Shown piece by piece: positions 23,467 to 36,885 of a stretch of DNA of 64,000 bases. How positions within the stretch are numbered: the stretch's first letter is position 1; every line of letters begins with the position of its first letter. The notes under the pieces are model-generated. The model ran no database searches. It was given only the letters and a program-made list of their open reading frames with translations, and was not told the origin of the DNA. The position numbers and the translations under genes were made by a program. This DNA comes from Gorsachius magnificus (Eukaryota; Chordata; Aves; Pelecaniformes; Ardeidae): assembly GCA_034008185.1 (NCBI GenBank), contig CM067085.1, positions 53,874,602 to 53,938,601 on the forward strand, read 5' to 3'.

Positions 23467-26400
23467 GTAAAGTTTTTGAGTTGTAGATATTTGCCCCTTT
23501 GGAATCTCCTTTTTCTAATGTCAGAAAAAATTGGTATAGTCAATGAAGCAGTACAGAGAGGTGATCCTAATGGATGATTAATTTTCAGCAGAACTTGAGC
23601 AAGATGAAAGAAACAGGTTTTTGTGTTGCATGTGAAGCAGGGAATTGATTATACTTTTATTACGTCAGTTCAAGTGTTGAGTACAGTATTTATGATAAAT
23701 ATTTGGTCATAAATTTCTTCTTCTAATCCCCACTTAAAAATTGAGCAGAATTTGGGTTCAGTTTTGCAAGTAGTGATTCTAAGAGCCACTTATTGCCCAA
23801 ATTCATTGCCCAGAAAATCAGGGGTTCAGTAGTGTTAATTTCTGAGATTTAATGTATGCCAGAAGAACTAAGAATGAGAATGGTTGAATTGAATCTTACA
23901 GGGAAGGGAATTACAGTAGAAGTGTATGAGGACAAATTATTTAATCTCAGTAGCAAGTAAACCAGAATATAGTCTAAGAACATATTTTTGATCAGACTAG
24001 TGCCCTCCAAAAAATACACTCAGCCTGTTTATCCATTTCAAAATAGAAAACTGAACATTAGGACAACTTTCTGGCTGAAACTGAGAGGGGTGAGTTCTTC
24101 TCCCCAGGCTAGAGGAAGGCATTAAGAATTCTGTGGGAAGTGTCACAGACCTCTTAACTGTTTGCAGAGATTTTTGTGCCTAGCACGAAAACCCCCTTCT
24201 TCTAGCTTGAATTTTCCACCAAATTTGTGAAAAAAACTTTTGCAAAGGACTATTCAGGAAGCTTCGGGGAATACTCCGAACAGAGACTGAATAAAAGACT
24301 GTTTTCATGTATTTTTGAACCCTGTGGTTTCTGAGGTCCATCTGTAAACAAATAATTAAACATGTTTTTTTCTTTCTCCATCAGTGAGAACTTCCTCATT
24401 TAAACCTGCAACCTTTATGTATTAATCATTGGCTCTTAGATTTAAAGACACCCAAGTTTTTTTATATTTTGTCATGTTTTTTTCCACTTTGCATTCAATT
24501 ATTTACAGCAGAAGTCATCAGCTCACACATGTTCTGCGGTTATGTGTATCAGTAGTCTTTAGCTTTTGAGCTTTTAACATGAATTGGGAAAAGAGAAAAA
24601 AAAATTTGAAGATTACTGTTCAACAAATTTTTGGGATGCTTAGTTTTTCAGAATGTTACCTTAATATTTAGCTTTTCATTTCTGTACTTTAACCAAAGCC
24701 ATTTATTTACTGTTCAATATTCAGGTCACCCCTAAAGATTAGTGTAATATAGGTGCAAGTGTATAGGCAGTGAAAAATGTGTAGTTGTACAAACATACAG
24801 AGACTCTGTGCATATGTACACCTTGGCAGATAGTATGCATATCAATAGATCATCCATGCAACGTGGGCTTTGTTAAAAGAATTGGAAATCCCACAGAGAA
24901 TAGTTACTGTTAAGTAATTACATCCATTGACGTGAAGGACACTTGGCTTTATCTCATTCTCATCCCATTTCCTGGAGAGGCAAAATGATTCTCATAACTA
25001 CCTGACTTGCATTGTCATATCTTATTACTTGACCGATTTAACAACATGCAGGGCAAATATACTACAAAGCCAAATCTCTCAATGTTAATTAGTCAGAAGT
25101 AGATAAGGAAGAGAATATTTTAAGGCTGAAAGAATTTGTGTCTTGGAAAGGAAGCACCATTTCATAGAAATGGGATACTTCTTATTTAGGAAACATTTGT
25201 AAAATCTTCGCATTGCAGAAAGAAATATTGACTTTTCACTGACTTTGTGAAGGCATTTATATTTCCTCCAGCTCCTTAAAATCTCTAACAATCATTTCTG
25301 TGGCAAGATCCATTTTTATACTTCACTGCAACTGCCTCTGGTAATGATTATGTACTTTCATGGTAGCGATATGCACAGCAGAAGATATTACTGTGTGTGA
25401 CTAGTCCGGCCACAGAAAAAATGAATATATGTGAGTACACTAACATGCATTTTTTACCTATGATTGTCATCATCTCTCTTAAGACACCTAAACAAAGTAT
25501 CAAATTAAAAGTGCCTAGAGAATTTTTGTTGTTCAAAGGAAAAGGTTATTTTTAGTTAGTGATCTAGGTCCCCTAACATTCACCTTTGTTTCAAGAGTTG
25601 TCTACCTAGTATTTCTTAAATCTTCTATTATTATGCATATTTTTCAGGACTTGATTTTCACATAAAATAGAAATATCTATCTATGGGTAATCTGGTAAAA
25701 ATAATTGGATTTCAAATAAAGAAATTACTGTTTGGCTTGTTATTTTTTTTCTAATGGTGGAAAAACTGAACTCTTTTCTAAAGTCCTAAACCAAGATTTT
25801 TTTAATTTGAATGAATGAGGTACTTGTTTGGCATGGGGTTTCAGTAAGATAGTTATTCATGTCATACGTCTCATGTGGATATTCCATGTCCCGATTCCAT
25901 TCCATATTCTTATATGTTGTCTGTTGCCAGGAACAGACCTCAACCTTGGCTTCTTCAAGAAAGATATTCCAATATTTCAGGTTGCTAAGCACAGATTTGT
26001 GAGAAACATGACAGTTAATTTGACAGTTCAGCCCTCAGTTGGTTATGATACTTAAGCAGGTGATTAACAGGAAACAGATGTTGAGTCACAGAAAACATCA
26101 ATGAGCAGTAAATGACATTCTTCAGTTTATAGAATCCATAATACTTTTACAAAGTAGGGATTCAATCAAATAATTTTTTTACCCTAAAATTCTTTTTGAC
26201 TCTGTAACTATCAGTGTGATTGTGTATCTTTTTACAGAGACTACAGAGCCATGTTCTACATTTTATCCTAATGCTTTTTTGATAAAATCATAAATAACTT
26301 AACAGCAATGTCAAGAACTGAAGTTCACACCTCCTTAAATGCCATGTCTGCTTAGCTGAGGTCATAGTCTCTCCCCTGTTCTCTTTTCATCACTTCACTG

Positions 26401-29400
26401 TGTGGCCTTCACAGAAGGCCTGTTGGATGCTCTCAAGACAGTTTATAGTTTGTTAATTAGGGAAGGAGATAGTGGACTTAAAATTTCAGAACTGTTTAAT
26501 TTCCTGGATGACTGCTGAAACAACTGGTCTTTTGTATAAAAGGTGCAGCCTTCCTAAGTCAGTAGAAGTAAAAGACAAATTTCCTGAATGTTAAGAAACC
26601 AGTAGTAAGGCTCTCTTGCTATTTGTGAGGATATCTTTAAGTATACCAACACAAGTAATTTTCATTTGCAAGACTTTATTTTTAAAGGAGAGCATGCATA
26701 ATTAAAGACAGCCTTGAATGAACTGCCACAGATTCTGCTGAAACAAGGATGAATACTTCTACTGAGCATTTTTTAGTTTAATATAAGCAAAATATATCAG
26801 AAACTATAATAGAGGCACCATGTATCTCAACAATTTATCAGCAGATCTCGACTTTGATACGAGCCTTCTACATGTCAACTAAGCATCAACTAACCTAAAG
26901 ATCAAATAATTGTCCAGCTTTGCAGAGAAAACCAGCATTATTAAATAGCTAGAGAGGGGGAAGAAAAACCCTTCAAGAAAGTTTTGGTGACTGCAAACTT
27001 TAAGGTATTTGTGAAAGCAAAGGAATAAAATAAGTAAGTTAATTTAAATAACCTACCAAGAAACCTGCCAGTAGGAATATCTTTATAAGGATTACCATGA
27101 TGAATTGAAAAAAGACATCTATAAACATTTTATAAACATAGTTTAAGATTTTCAAGATCAAGAAACTTAGTGAACTTTGTTTTTAAGAGACTATGATTTA
27201 CCCTTTAAGTTATACTGTGAAATGATGATAATTAAGCCAGAACATATGCCATGGCAGGCATGCTGCTGGCCATCCAAAGATCATGTGAAGAGGACCAATG
27301 CCAATCAAGTGCCTTTTGTACACTTCTGAGAGGGAAAGTTTAGGGAATATAATCTCTGGATTTAAGGGATTTAATGTCAGAGGATCATGTGACTGTATAA
27401 GTGCTATCTGACAGAACAGGAAACAATTAGACCTGAGATTAGAGAGATCAGTCAAATTATTTCTTCAAAGCGCTAAAAAAGTGTATCTGCCTTTCAAGCA
27501 AGATTCTGTGGTTATGTTTTATTTCTCTAATCTTCACAAATATCATAAAATATCCTAGGTCACAATTTCAGTCCAAGTCAATGAATTTGGAACCACTGAG
27601 TTTAAAATTCATTCCTTAAACCTTGTAATTATTGTTTGTTTTTTTTTTTAATGTAAGCTGTGAATGATCTATTTTCATGCATCATGTAAAAGGTACACAC
27701 TTTTTTAATCATCCTGAACAACAGTATCCAATATGTTAGCATATATTTAATAACTTCAAAAGCATTTTAATCTTGCACTATTGTTTTCCTTGCTGATTCC
27801 TAGTGCAGAGTCATATAAGTAAACATACCTTTGTAAATGTATAATATTTTCTGTTCAAAGGTAATTTAAAAATATTCTTACAAGTCTACATGTATGCTCA
27901 ATAATAGAGTCAGCACATGGTATTAGGTGGAGGGTTGTTTCTCTATTGCATTTAATTTTAATACCCACAATCATACTGTATCTGGCTATATTCTGACTTC
28001 TAGTACTGGGATATGTTTATAAATTTTGCTAAATGATTATCACACTGTTGGGGCACTGACTTGAGTTGTTTCAGAGTTTATGGACAGATTGGAGTTTTTT
28101 CCAAAGTCTCCAGTAACATCAGGTCTTAGATCCAGACTTGGAAGTTGTCATACTCACTGAGGCAAAGTACTGCCATGTATTCCCATAGGATGACTTGTCA
28201 GTGTAGATAAAGGTTTTCAACCTTCGGTTTCTAGAAAGGTGAATTATTTAACCCACTCTCTAAACAATTGAAGTGATTACTCCCAGGAAAAAATCCTATT
28301 CATCTAGGCATTTATTTTACTTAACCAAAACAGTTTTTTATCAACATCTATTCCACTTGAAAGCCATTGTCTTAAGATTCATGTGGAAGTCAACTGACTT
28401 CAGTATGAGTATTAAGATTAGTAATACTTATTTCCAGAAGGAGGTTGTGTTGGTTTAGGTTCTTGAACAGTATAATTCCTGGGGCTTTAAGGTTTGTCAA
28501 GAAAGTAAAAGTATTGGTTACTGGGGGGCGTGTGCAAAATTAATTAAATCCTACACTGCTAAATTAATTGCAGAATTACTAGTGATTATGACTGAGGCCA
28601 GGAATTCACTATATCTAACCAAGCACTGATTAAAAGGGGTGGAAAAAAAAATATTGTTCTCTTGTGGTTTTAGCTTTTTGCTGCAGAATTGTATTGCAGG
28701 CTGCTTTCAAATAGAAATAAATCCAGAATACACATTGTTGGTAGCGCCACCAGAAACATTGCTGTACCATTTAAATAATAATGCCAATGTTGTAGCAGGA
28801 GTGGCAATTTTCAAAGTTGTTCACAACAGCGTTTTCATAATTGTTGCATGAATTTCTATTCAGAGGGCTGTAAATAGATGCTTCATTGTGGCTCTAATTA
28901 AAAATTAAATTTCTATTATTAAATTATGCACTGCCCTGTGTGTGTACGTATATATTTAATGTGTTTATATGTATTTCATATCATATTTCGAAGTTTTTTC
29001 CCATGTCTCATGAAACCCATTGTTCCCTTGTCCTTTACTTGGCCACTTTACTTGGAGAAGTGAATAAATGGGTGACCAGCATATATTTATAGGTACAGCA
29101 TGTATGTGCTATGTACCAGGACCTAGCTAAGACCTCTTAAGTCAAGTGCTCAGCTGCACAAAAATGTTGGTGAAATGACAATATAAGTATAAAAGTATGC
29201 TTTGCTCTGTCTTATTCTACAGGCTTATCTGGGAGATCAATAGGGAAGTCTTTTTCCATCAACTGGATTCTTCGTTGACATTAGGACTCAATATACTTGT
29301 CTCTTCTTAATGCAATGGGGTTTCAGTGTCGTGCAGAATCCAGTCTTGCTCTAACATAATGTCAGATGGTATAAAAAGGCACAGTGGGTTCTTGGATCTG

Positions 29401-29770
29401 TTTAACCTTGATAAAATCTTTAAGTATTTTGATTAGGTAGTACCCAGCTGCTTTCCATATTTTTTGTGGATTATTTAACTGCATTTAATTTCTAGAAATC
29501 AGGTGTCTGTTCAATACTCTTTATATACATATAAACACACATGTAGAGGGGAGGCTCTTTGATATTTTGCATTTCAATTCATTGGTTTTGAGCAAAACTA
29601 CTTCCTTGGTTTGAGCAAAAAAAATTCCTTGAACAAGTCACAATGTATTAATAGATCAATACCACATTGAACAATGATGTATGCTTTCCGTATTTCAGTA
29701 TTCTTATGTTTCTGTATTGGACCTTTTAGTCAAGGGCTGGTTTTGTGCTAAAGAAAATAAATTGATTTAG
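23467..29770. other. Unique AT-rich non-coding sequence
   Basis: No gene or mobile element was recognised. The stretch around 28690-28925 has AT-rich, homeodomain-like TAATTA and ATTAAA cores with few simple repeats, and could be a conserved non-coding element. Confidence 0.5.
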
Positions 29771-29993
29771 AGTATGGAACAAATGCCATCTGACAGCATA
29801 TCAAGTTGTGAAATGGAGCAGAAGCGAATATATACAATGAAGAATGACTTTGTTTTCATAGAAAGAAGTTGCAATGAATGCAAGCTGTGCCAAACCAAAC
29901 GTCCCGAAGTCACTAACAGTGACCTGACAAGAAGCCATGCAACTGCGTGTTGTGAAACTGAAAACTCAAGTTCAGGAAATCTTATTTAGCATG
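29771..29993 (+). other. Weak candidate exon or small open frame
   Basis: An ATG at 29774 opens a 71-codon frame to the TAG at 29987-29989. The peptide is cysteine-rich in the middle (SCNECKLCQTKRPE) and polar, and reads more like protein than neighbouring frames do. A possible acceptor, TTGATTTAG, lies just upstream, and a donor-like ATG followed by GTAAAT lies 4 bases after the stop. I do not recognise the peptide. Zinc binding by the C..C..C pattern would be guesswork. It could be a coding exon, a pseudogene or chance. Confidence 0.2.
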
Positions 29994-30096
29994 GTAAATA
30001 AGTGACTCTTTCTGTTCCTATTACCATTATCTTCTCCACTGCCTTGAGAAATAGTGCAGACAGAATTATCTCTTGCTACCTATGAGGAAACTCTTT

Positions 30097-30628
30097 TCAT
30101 AGAATCATAGAATGTTTTGGGTTGGAAGGGACCCCTAGAGGTCATCTAGTCCAACCCCCCTGCAGTGAGCAGGGACACCACTAACTAGATCAGGTTGCTC
30201 AGAGCCCCATCCAACCTGGCCTTGAATGTTCCCAGGGATGGGGCCTCCACCACCTCTCTGGGCAACCTGTTCCAGTGTTTTACCACCCTCATTGTAAAGA
30301 ATTTCTTCCTTATATCCAGTCTAAACCTACCCTGGTTTAGTTTAAAACCATTACCCCTTGTCCTCTCACAGCTGGCCCTACTAAAAAGATTTTCCCCATC
30401 TTTCCTATAGGCACCTTTAGATACTGAAAGGCTGTAATCAGGTCTCCCCGCAGCCTTCTCTTCTCCAGGCTGAACAAGCCCAACTCCCTCAGCCTGTCCT
30501 CATAAGAGAGGTGCTCCAGCCCTCGGATCATTTTAGTAGCCCTCCTCTGGACCCGCTCCAACAGTTCCATGTCCTTCTTGTGCTGAGGGCTCCAGAGTTG
30601 GACACAATACTCCAGGTGAGGTCTCACC
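30097..30628 (-). mobile_element. CR1 LINE copy D, 5'-truncated 3' end
   Basis: This is the classic avian CR1 3' end in inverted orientation. On the + strand it begins with two copies of the terminal 8-mer as TCATAGAATCATAGAA (30097-30112). Then comes GGTTGGAAGGGACC and a stretch running to GAGGTCTCACC at about 30628. On the minus strand, an open frame at 30627-30337 encodes the C-terminal part of ORF2, with [15 protein letters not shown] near the start, then [10 protein letters not shown] and [14 protein letters not shown]. Everything upstream, including endonuclease and RT, is absent because of 5' truncation. The 3' end differs from copies A, B and C, so it belongs to another CR1 subfamily. 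It is a dead copy. Confidence 0.93.
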
Positions 30629-33600
30629 TTTTGAGGGCATTACTTTAGATGCAAGTATACATTGTAATCCGGGGAAATATGCTAGTGTATGATCACAATA
30701 ATTGTAGGTTTATTTGCTTTTTGGTTTATTAGTTTAATAGTTTTATTACTCCCTGGCTGACTCGTTATTTTGTGTTAATGGAAGTGATTTCAATAAGTAA
30801 TTATATGAGGCTTGAACATCTTAGCCTTTCAGCTGAAAGGTAATGAGGAATTATTTAATGTATTACAGTAACTTTTTTTTGTACTGTTTCTTTATTATCC
30901 ATATACAATGGTAACTTTTGGTCTCTTCTGGAAGGATACACACACAGTAGTTGCACTAATTTGTGTCCCAAGGATACAATGAAGGCTATCGTCTCTTCTT
31001 ATAGTCCTGTTAGTTTCCCAGAGCATCCCATCTTATCAGACACAAATACTTACAATAATACTGCACTCCTGATTCCGAGGCCTTGGCCTTCTTATTGCAA
31101 CTCTATGATAAACAGGTTTTGTTTGTACTCTAATAAAATGTAGATCATCTGAATAAATACACATAACAGTGGATCATTTATCTGTTAAATACAGCCAGTA
31201 CAATTTTTTTGTTTTGATATAAAAGATCTTTAATCTCTAGAACTGCTTCTGGAAAGCTGCAATTTTATTTTCTTTTTATAGCAAAAGCACATTTTTTTCA
31301 AGGTTTTGTAACGGCACTTTAATGATCAGTGGTTGACTAACAGTGAATTGTGTTTAATTCTGGGAGTTTTCAACATGTGCACATATTTTTAGTGTTATCT
31401 CACAGTTAAACTGCATCATAACAGTAAACACCTGGTACCTGACTCCAACTTAAACAAGTTCTTACAAGTTGGTAACAAGCCTATCAGGCCACGATTGGGG
31501 TGTCATGCAGTTAGCATAAGACAAAGTTAGCATAAAGACTGTGGCTTCCTACTAGCAATGATAGTGCTGGTTTTGTTAGAAAAATTTTTGTAGAAAAAAT
31601 TGTAAGATTGTGCTTATGTTTGGGTTCAAAACAAGATAAAAATGAATGTCTGCTTTGTGTGCTTCTAATGTTAGAGGTGCAAGAAGGTAAAGTCTTGGAG
31701 CAGTATCATAGCAAAAAGGGGTAGTCTCAGCCTTAAATGTGAGAACAGATTATGAGTGCCTGTAGAGGTAATTTTATTTCTCTAGATGACACCAGTTAGG
31801 CTTTTAATGGAGCAATATGTCTTGTTCTGGTGTACTTGAGGAAAGGTACAGAAAAAAATGAGCAGTCCAAAAAAGTACCCTCTGGAATTACTTTCTAGCT
31901 AGTTAGTGCCTTAGGTGAGACTTAGCTTTTGGACAGAATCTTTTTTTTCTTATTTTCAGTAGCAGGGTAAGAGGTAGGAAAAATATTGTGTAAGCCTGTC
32001 TAAAAGAAATTGGCACACTTGCCAGTACTTGAAGTAAAACAAAAAGTCATTCAAGGCTTCTACGTATTTGTTTTCAATAATAGTAATGGTGGTTAACCAT
32101 TGGAACAGTTGCCTAAAGGAACTGCTATCTTCTCTTTTGGTTAAAATTTAAACTACACATCTCTGGATGTTTACTCTCCTTTAGGAACAAGTTGTTAAGT
32201 TGAATACAAGTAAGCGAATTAAGTATAGTAGTTTTTTGTATACAGTAGGTTAGACATTCATGTGCAGTAATTACTTTTTGACCAGTACTGTTAAATAAAA
32301 TGTAATTACTTAACACAATGGATGTAAATTGTTAAAGGAGACATATCTAACAGGAGTAAAATATTCTGAAAAAGTTTTTCAAGGCTCCGAATACCGTATT
32401 TTTGACAGAGGGAATGTTTAGCCAAAGGAAGAAGTTAAATATATAACCAAATAAAAAACTGGGAGAAACATTGTACCAAATCTATTTGAAACATCGTGAA
32501 GTAAGTAGTGACCTAATGTGGCCTTAAGACTGTTGGGATAGATTGAAAAACTGTATCCGTTGGTAAAACAAAGGCAAGGTAAATGGTAATTGCAGATAAT
32601 GGGCTAAAACCAAAATAAAAGAGAGCTTGGATTTTGAATAAAATGTTTAAAACCCATGGAGAAAAGCAGTAATTGAAACAAAACCCATTTCCAACTTACA
32701 TATTTGAATAGTAGAATAAAATTATGCTAATCTAACATATCTGCCTTATTGTGCTTTTCTGTTCATTATGCTGCATGCATAAGTATGAGATGGTTATTAT
32801 CCCTTTGATAATAGTCCTTACTTATCTGCTTCAAATTGGTATGCTCTGTCTGAGCACTGCAAATGCTGTCTTTTGAAGGATCTTGTTTACCAAATGAGCT
32901 TTCTCTGCTTGTTATATTGTATTTTAATTTAGTTTTGTTTACATCATGTAAAATGTATTGCAAATGATATTTACTAAATTGTATTATAGGTTATTTGATG
33001 CCTACATATTACTGGGTACCTCCCACATCATCTCTGGAGGATTTCATATCCAGTTCCTAAGAATTATGCTGCAGAATAAAAGTCGGTCATAACTGGCATC
33101 CTATCTCTAGTCAATAAGGAATACTGAGTACTTCAGAGAAAGATTTAGGCTGTCCTCATAGTGGACCTAATGATGGCCCTGGGAGGTATTTCTTTGGGAA
33201 TTGTAATTCTGTAAACCTTAAATGATGTTCCTATTAGTTCTTTCTCTCTTGTGCTTATTTCTTATACCTTTCAGTACTTCCTGAAGTATTTTATTTCTAG
33301 CACAGTTTCAGCATGAGGGCTAGGGAAAGCCTTTCTTTGCCTCCATGTTAAATTAGCCTCAAGATATTTGCAGAGCCCTGGAGACAGGAATTTGAGCAAC
33401 CTTGGGCAAAAAATGTAGATAGGCACTTTGGTCTCCCTTAACAAAATTTACTGCAAAAACTAGACTATTGCACAAAAAGTTTGGGGGTTGTTTTTTTCAA
33501 TTTTTAAAGAAAGCTGCAATTGTCTGATCGTGTAGGCGTGATTTAGTTACACTCTGAAAAGGAGCAGTATGTGAACTTTTATCAGCTTTAGCCATAAGCT

Positions 33601-36439
33601 GGGCACTGAATGAAACATGCCAGGACTGAATTTCTCTGTGCATTTCCAAAATTAAATTTTCAGGCCTGGAGGGATATTAAAAGTTTAAAGACACTAAAAA
33701 ATTCAGTATGTACATATTGTAGGTACCACTAGGGTAGACAATAATTTACTGGGGACAAGGTGGCAGAAGTTCACTTTGTTTGTTTAAGGTGTGCCTAGAA
33801 GTTGATTTTAATCACTGATGAGCATGTTTTTGTAGTGGGTTCTTATGTGAATCAATGGAACATAAGAGCTTGAATTCAGTACATAATATATTAGGATATT
33901 CTGGTAGTTTGTTAAGGAAAATGATCCTGTACATTTCCTAAGTGCATTCTCCTTTTTATATATTTCATTATAGTAAAGTAGAGTTGTGGACAAACCATAG
34001 AAAGTCTAGCATGGCCCAGGCCTCAATACTTTGGAACTTTTGTGTGTGGTTGTAAAAGGATTCAGAGGAACAAGCTTGCTGATGAGGTTTAGGTGACAGA
34101 GCAGTTGTCAATGAATACTGAAGATGTAGGCTGTCCTATTAGACTGGCTCTCCTAGAAAGCCTGTGTGTGAGACCACATGTTTGCAAATTGTAGTTTTCT
34201 GATAAGCAGTGGGCGCTCAGCTAAAAGCATCTCAGAACGTAAGGGGGAACAGAACTCTGGATTCCTGACAAAGCTTTCTGCCAAAATTTAGGTATGTGAA
34301 GTTATTTAGTCCTTAAGTTTTGTGGCTCACTTTTAGATTTAGGACGTCTAAAATCTTCTTAAAATACACTTAAGGATATCTAAGGATCCACTTTTTGGGC
34401 TTCATCCTAAAGACTTCGCTAAACCACAACCATAATTGCTTTCAAAGATGCTAATGCTTTCTCACAGATGTTGCAAGACCATTTTTATTCTTTAAATATC
34501 CAATCAAATTCTACCCTGAAAGTGTAATTGGAAATTTGGCAACAATTCTTGGAGCTATAGTTTATTAAATAAATTCTACAGCTGCAAAGTTTTAGCAATT
34601 TTTATTCTGGAACTATATCAAAAGCTTTGCATTGTGTAAATATGCATAAAATACTTGTTTAAATTTAATCAGTGATGCATAACCCAGATTCAGTTGTGGC
34701 TGGCTTTCTGCAATGCCCAAACCCCTCTCTTAGTGAGGTATGTATGAGTGTTGAATCAAGTACCATTTAGAGCCTTATTCTGTAAAGTAGAGATTAATCT
34801 CAGAATGGCATGAGAATCTTCTCATTTAATCTGATAAGAGCACTTAACAGTGTTGACCTGGCACTCTGAAAAACAGTAGACCTAGATTCCTTCAGAGAAT
34901 AGTTGTGTTTGGTTTTAGAAGAGCACAACCTTTCATGTCCACCTTCACTATAAATTTCTACCTCTTACACCTTATAAAATCTATCGTTGCATTATGGTAA
35001 ATGCACAGCCACCAACTTTCAGTTTCTAAGACCTTCTCTTAGCTTTTCACTAATTTTATTTACTTTATTACAGTTCCGATGTATTTGATAGATAAAAAGC
35101 TTAAAAAATTGAAGTGTTTTGTTGGAAAAATCTTTGGAAGAAAGTGATCAGAATGAACTCATAAAAAAATTAGTGATTTCCAGTCAAATATTGTCTCAGC
35201 CTTTTGTTGGATGTGATTTTTTTAAAGGTGTAGTCCACAGGTGTTCCAAACCCATTTTCAAGTACTTCAATTTTGACATGAAATAACTGAGAAAGATGGT
35301 CTTAAAATAAGTTTAAATAATCCATCTGTACTTAGGAGTCTTATGTAGGATTGGTTACTGTAAATGATTTATTTTTGCTTTTGAACAAGACAGATAAAAC
35401 AATGTAACTGCATATTGTAATCTTTGGGTCAGTTGTCATGGCAGAAATGATCCTCTCAAGAGCTTTTCTGGTGTGTTCAGAAGAAAAACAAGAGGCTCAT
35501 GTTCTTTTATGGTGCTTACAAGAAGGCAAGTGTGTATTTTTTCAGATTAGATAGAGGGTTTGACTTGACAATAGAACAATTAACATCACGTACATATTTA
35601 GGCCACCCGCGAAAACTGTGTGTTTGGAGTTGGAGCATCCTTCTGTGAACATAAGAGAAGCATGAGTATTTTCAAGCAGAAAGCAGGAGTGTGTTTGCTA
35701 ATTTGCCAGGATGCATTGACTCAAGTGTTTCACAACTTACTAGTTTGAGCAATAGAGATGGAATAGAAGATGCAAGAATTAAAGTTTTCTTTTATAATAG
35801 ATGGAAGTCTTGAAAACTAATTGATCTAGCCGCCAAAGTATTTTTCCTGAAAATGTGTATTTTCAAAATGTTCTTGTGCATATAGAAGTAGCCTGCATGA
35901 TGTATTCACAGTTATTAATTCTCTACCTTGGAAGAGCATTAAGAGCAAATAAAATTTGTCTTTATATCTTTTATGCTATTGTAGTGGCAGATAAGTTTCT
36001 TGATTCCTTGTGATAAAGGAAATAAAATACTAGAAGTAATATCTAGAACTTTCTGGTGGCATAATTCTTGAGCTTATTTTAAGTAACTTTTAATCAAATT
36101 TTGATAAAAAAACCCTTATAATCTTTGCTCATATTAAAGATAGCTTTCTGTTTACTTACATTTAGTTCCACTTGTTAGGAAAATGCATAACCATGATTCA
36201 TCACTAAGTATTTTTTACTTATCTCAGTAGTTCTGAGTTCAGTCTGATACTGAGGTGGTATTAGCATCTGTATTTGCTAATGAATGCTTGACACTAAACT
36301 AGAAAAAGGGAATAAAAATATAACAAGCATTAAATATTTCATATGTAGCAGTCACTGATTGCTATCAGAGCTCCATTTAACAGGTAATTTACCTCCTCTA
36401 GTGATCAGTTCCCAGATCAACTTTATATCCACTGTATTT
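30629..36439. other. Unique AT-rich non-coding sequence
   Basis: No gene was recognised. A short stretch near 32090-32140 may be an ancient LINE relic and is listed separately. The rest shows only short open frames and small A or T runs. Confidence 0.5.
32088..32142 (+). repeat. Possible ancient CR1-like LINE relic
   Basis: The stretch GTGGTTAACCATTGGAACAG followed by TTGCCTAAAGGAACTG resembles the CR1 ORF2 C-terminal region that encodes [11 protein letters not shown] in copy A. The match is short, and flanking sequence is too decayed to follow. Chance similarity cannot be excluded. Confidence 0.35.
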
Positions 36440-36885
36440 GTCTTGTTTGAGTCACTTTGACCTACTGAGTCAACCAATTTTTCTACCCACCTCTGTATCT
36501 CACAGGTATATATAGACTTCCAGTTTGACAAGGATACTATAGGATACTGTGCTGAAAGCTTCTCAGAAGTTAAACTACATCTGCTGCTCTTTTTCCATCC
36601 ACAGAGCCAGTCAGCTCACTAAAGAAGGCAGTTAGATTCACTATGTATGCTTGGCCCTTGGTAAGTCATGCTGTTTTATCCTTCATGTGCCTGAAAGTTA
36701 TTTCCTCCTAGACTTGCTCTATAACCCTCCAGGGAGTGAGGTTAGGGTGACTCAGCCTGTAAATCCTTGGAGATCCCCCTTTTGACCATGAGTGTGATGG
36801 TTGGCTTTTTCCAGTCACCAGGAACCTCCCATTTGTGATGACCTCTCAAGGCTGATAGCCAGTGATCTCGAAATACCATTTGAAT
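36440..36885 (-). mobile_element. Ancient CR1 reverse-transcriptase relic, inverted
   Basis: Read on the minus strand, this region aligns by eye with the CR1 RT region around motif A. It has a decayed version of the QHGF..GRSCLT.LI.FYD segment, then GTGGATGGAAAAAGAGCAGC, matching the VDEGKA-type stretch. A degraded counterpart of the DFSKAF motif follows near 36560-36590. Upstream, the TTTTTCCAGTCACCAGGAAC stretch (+ strand) matches the inverse of the usual region before it. Frames contain many stops, and divergence is far greater than in copies B and C, so this is a much older insertion. The ends are approximate. Confidence 0.7.
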
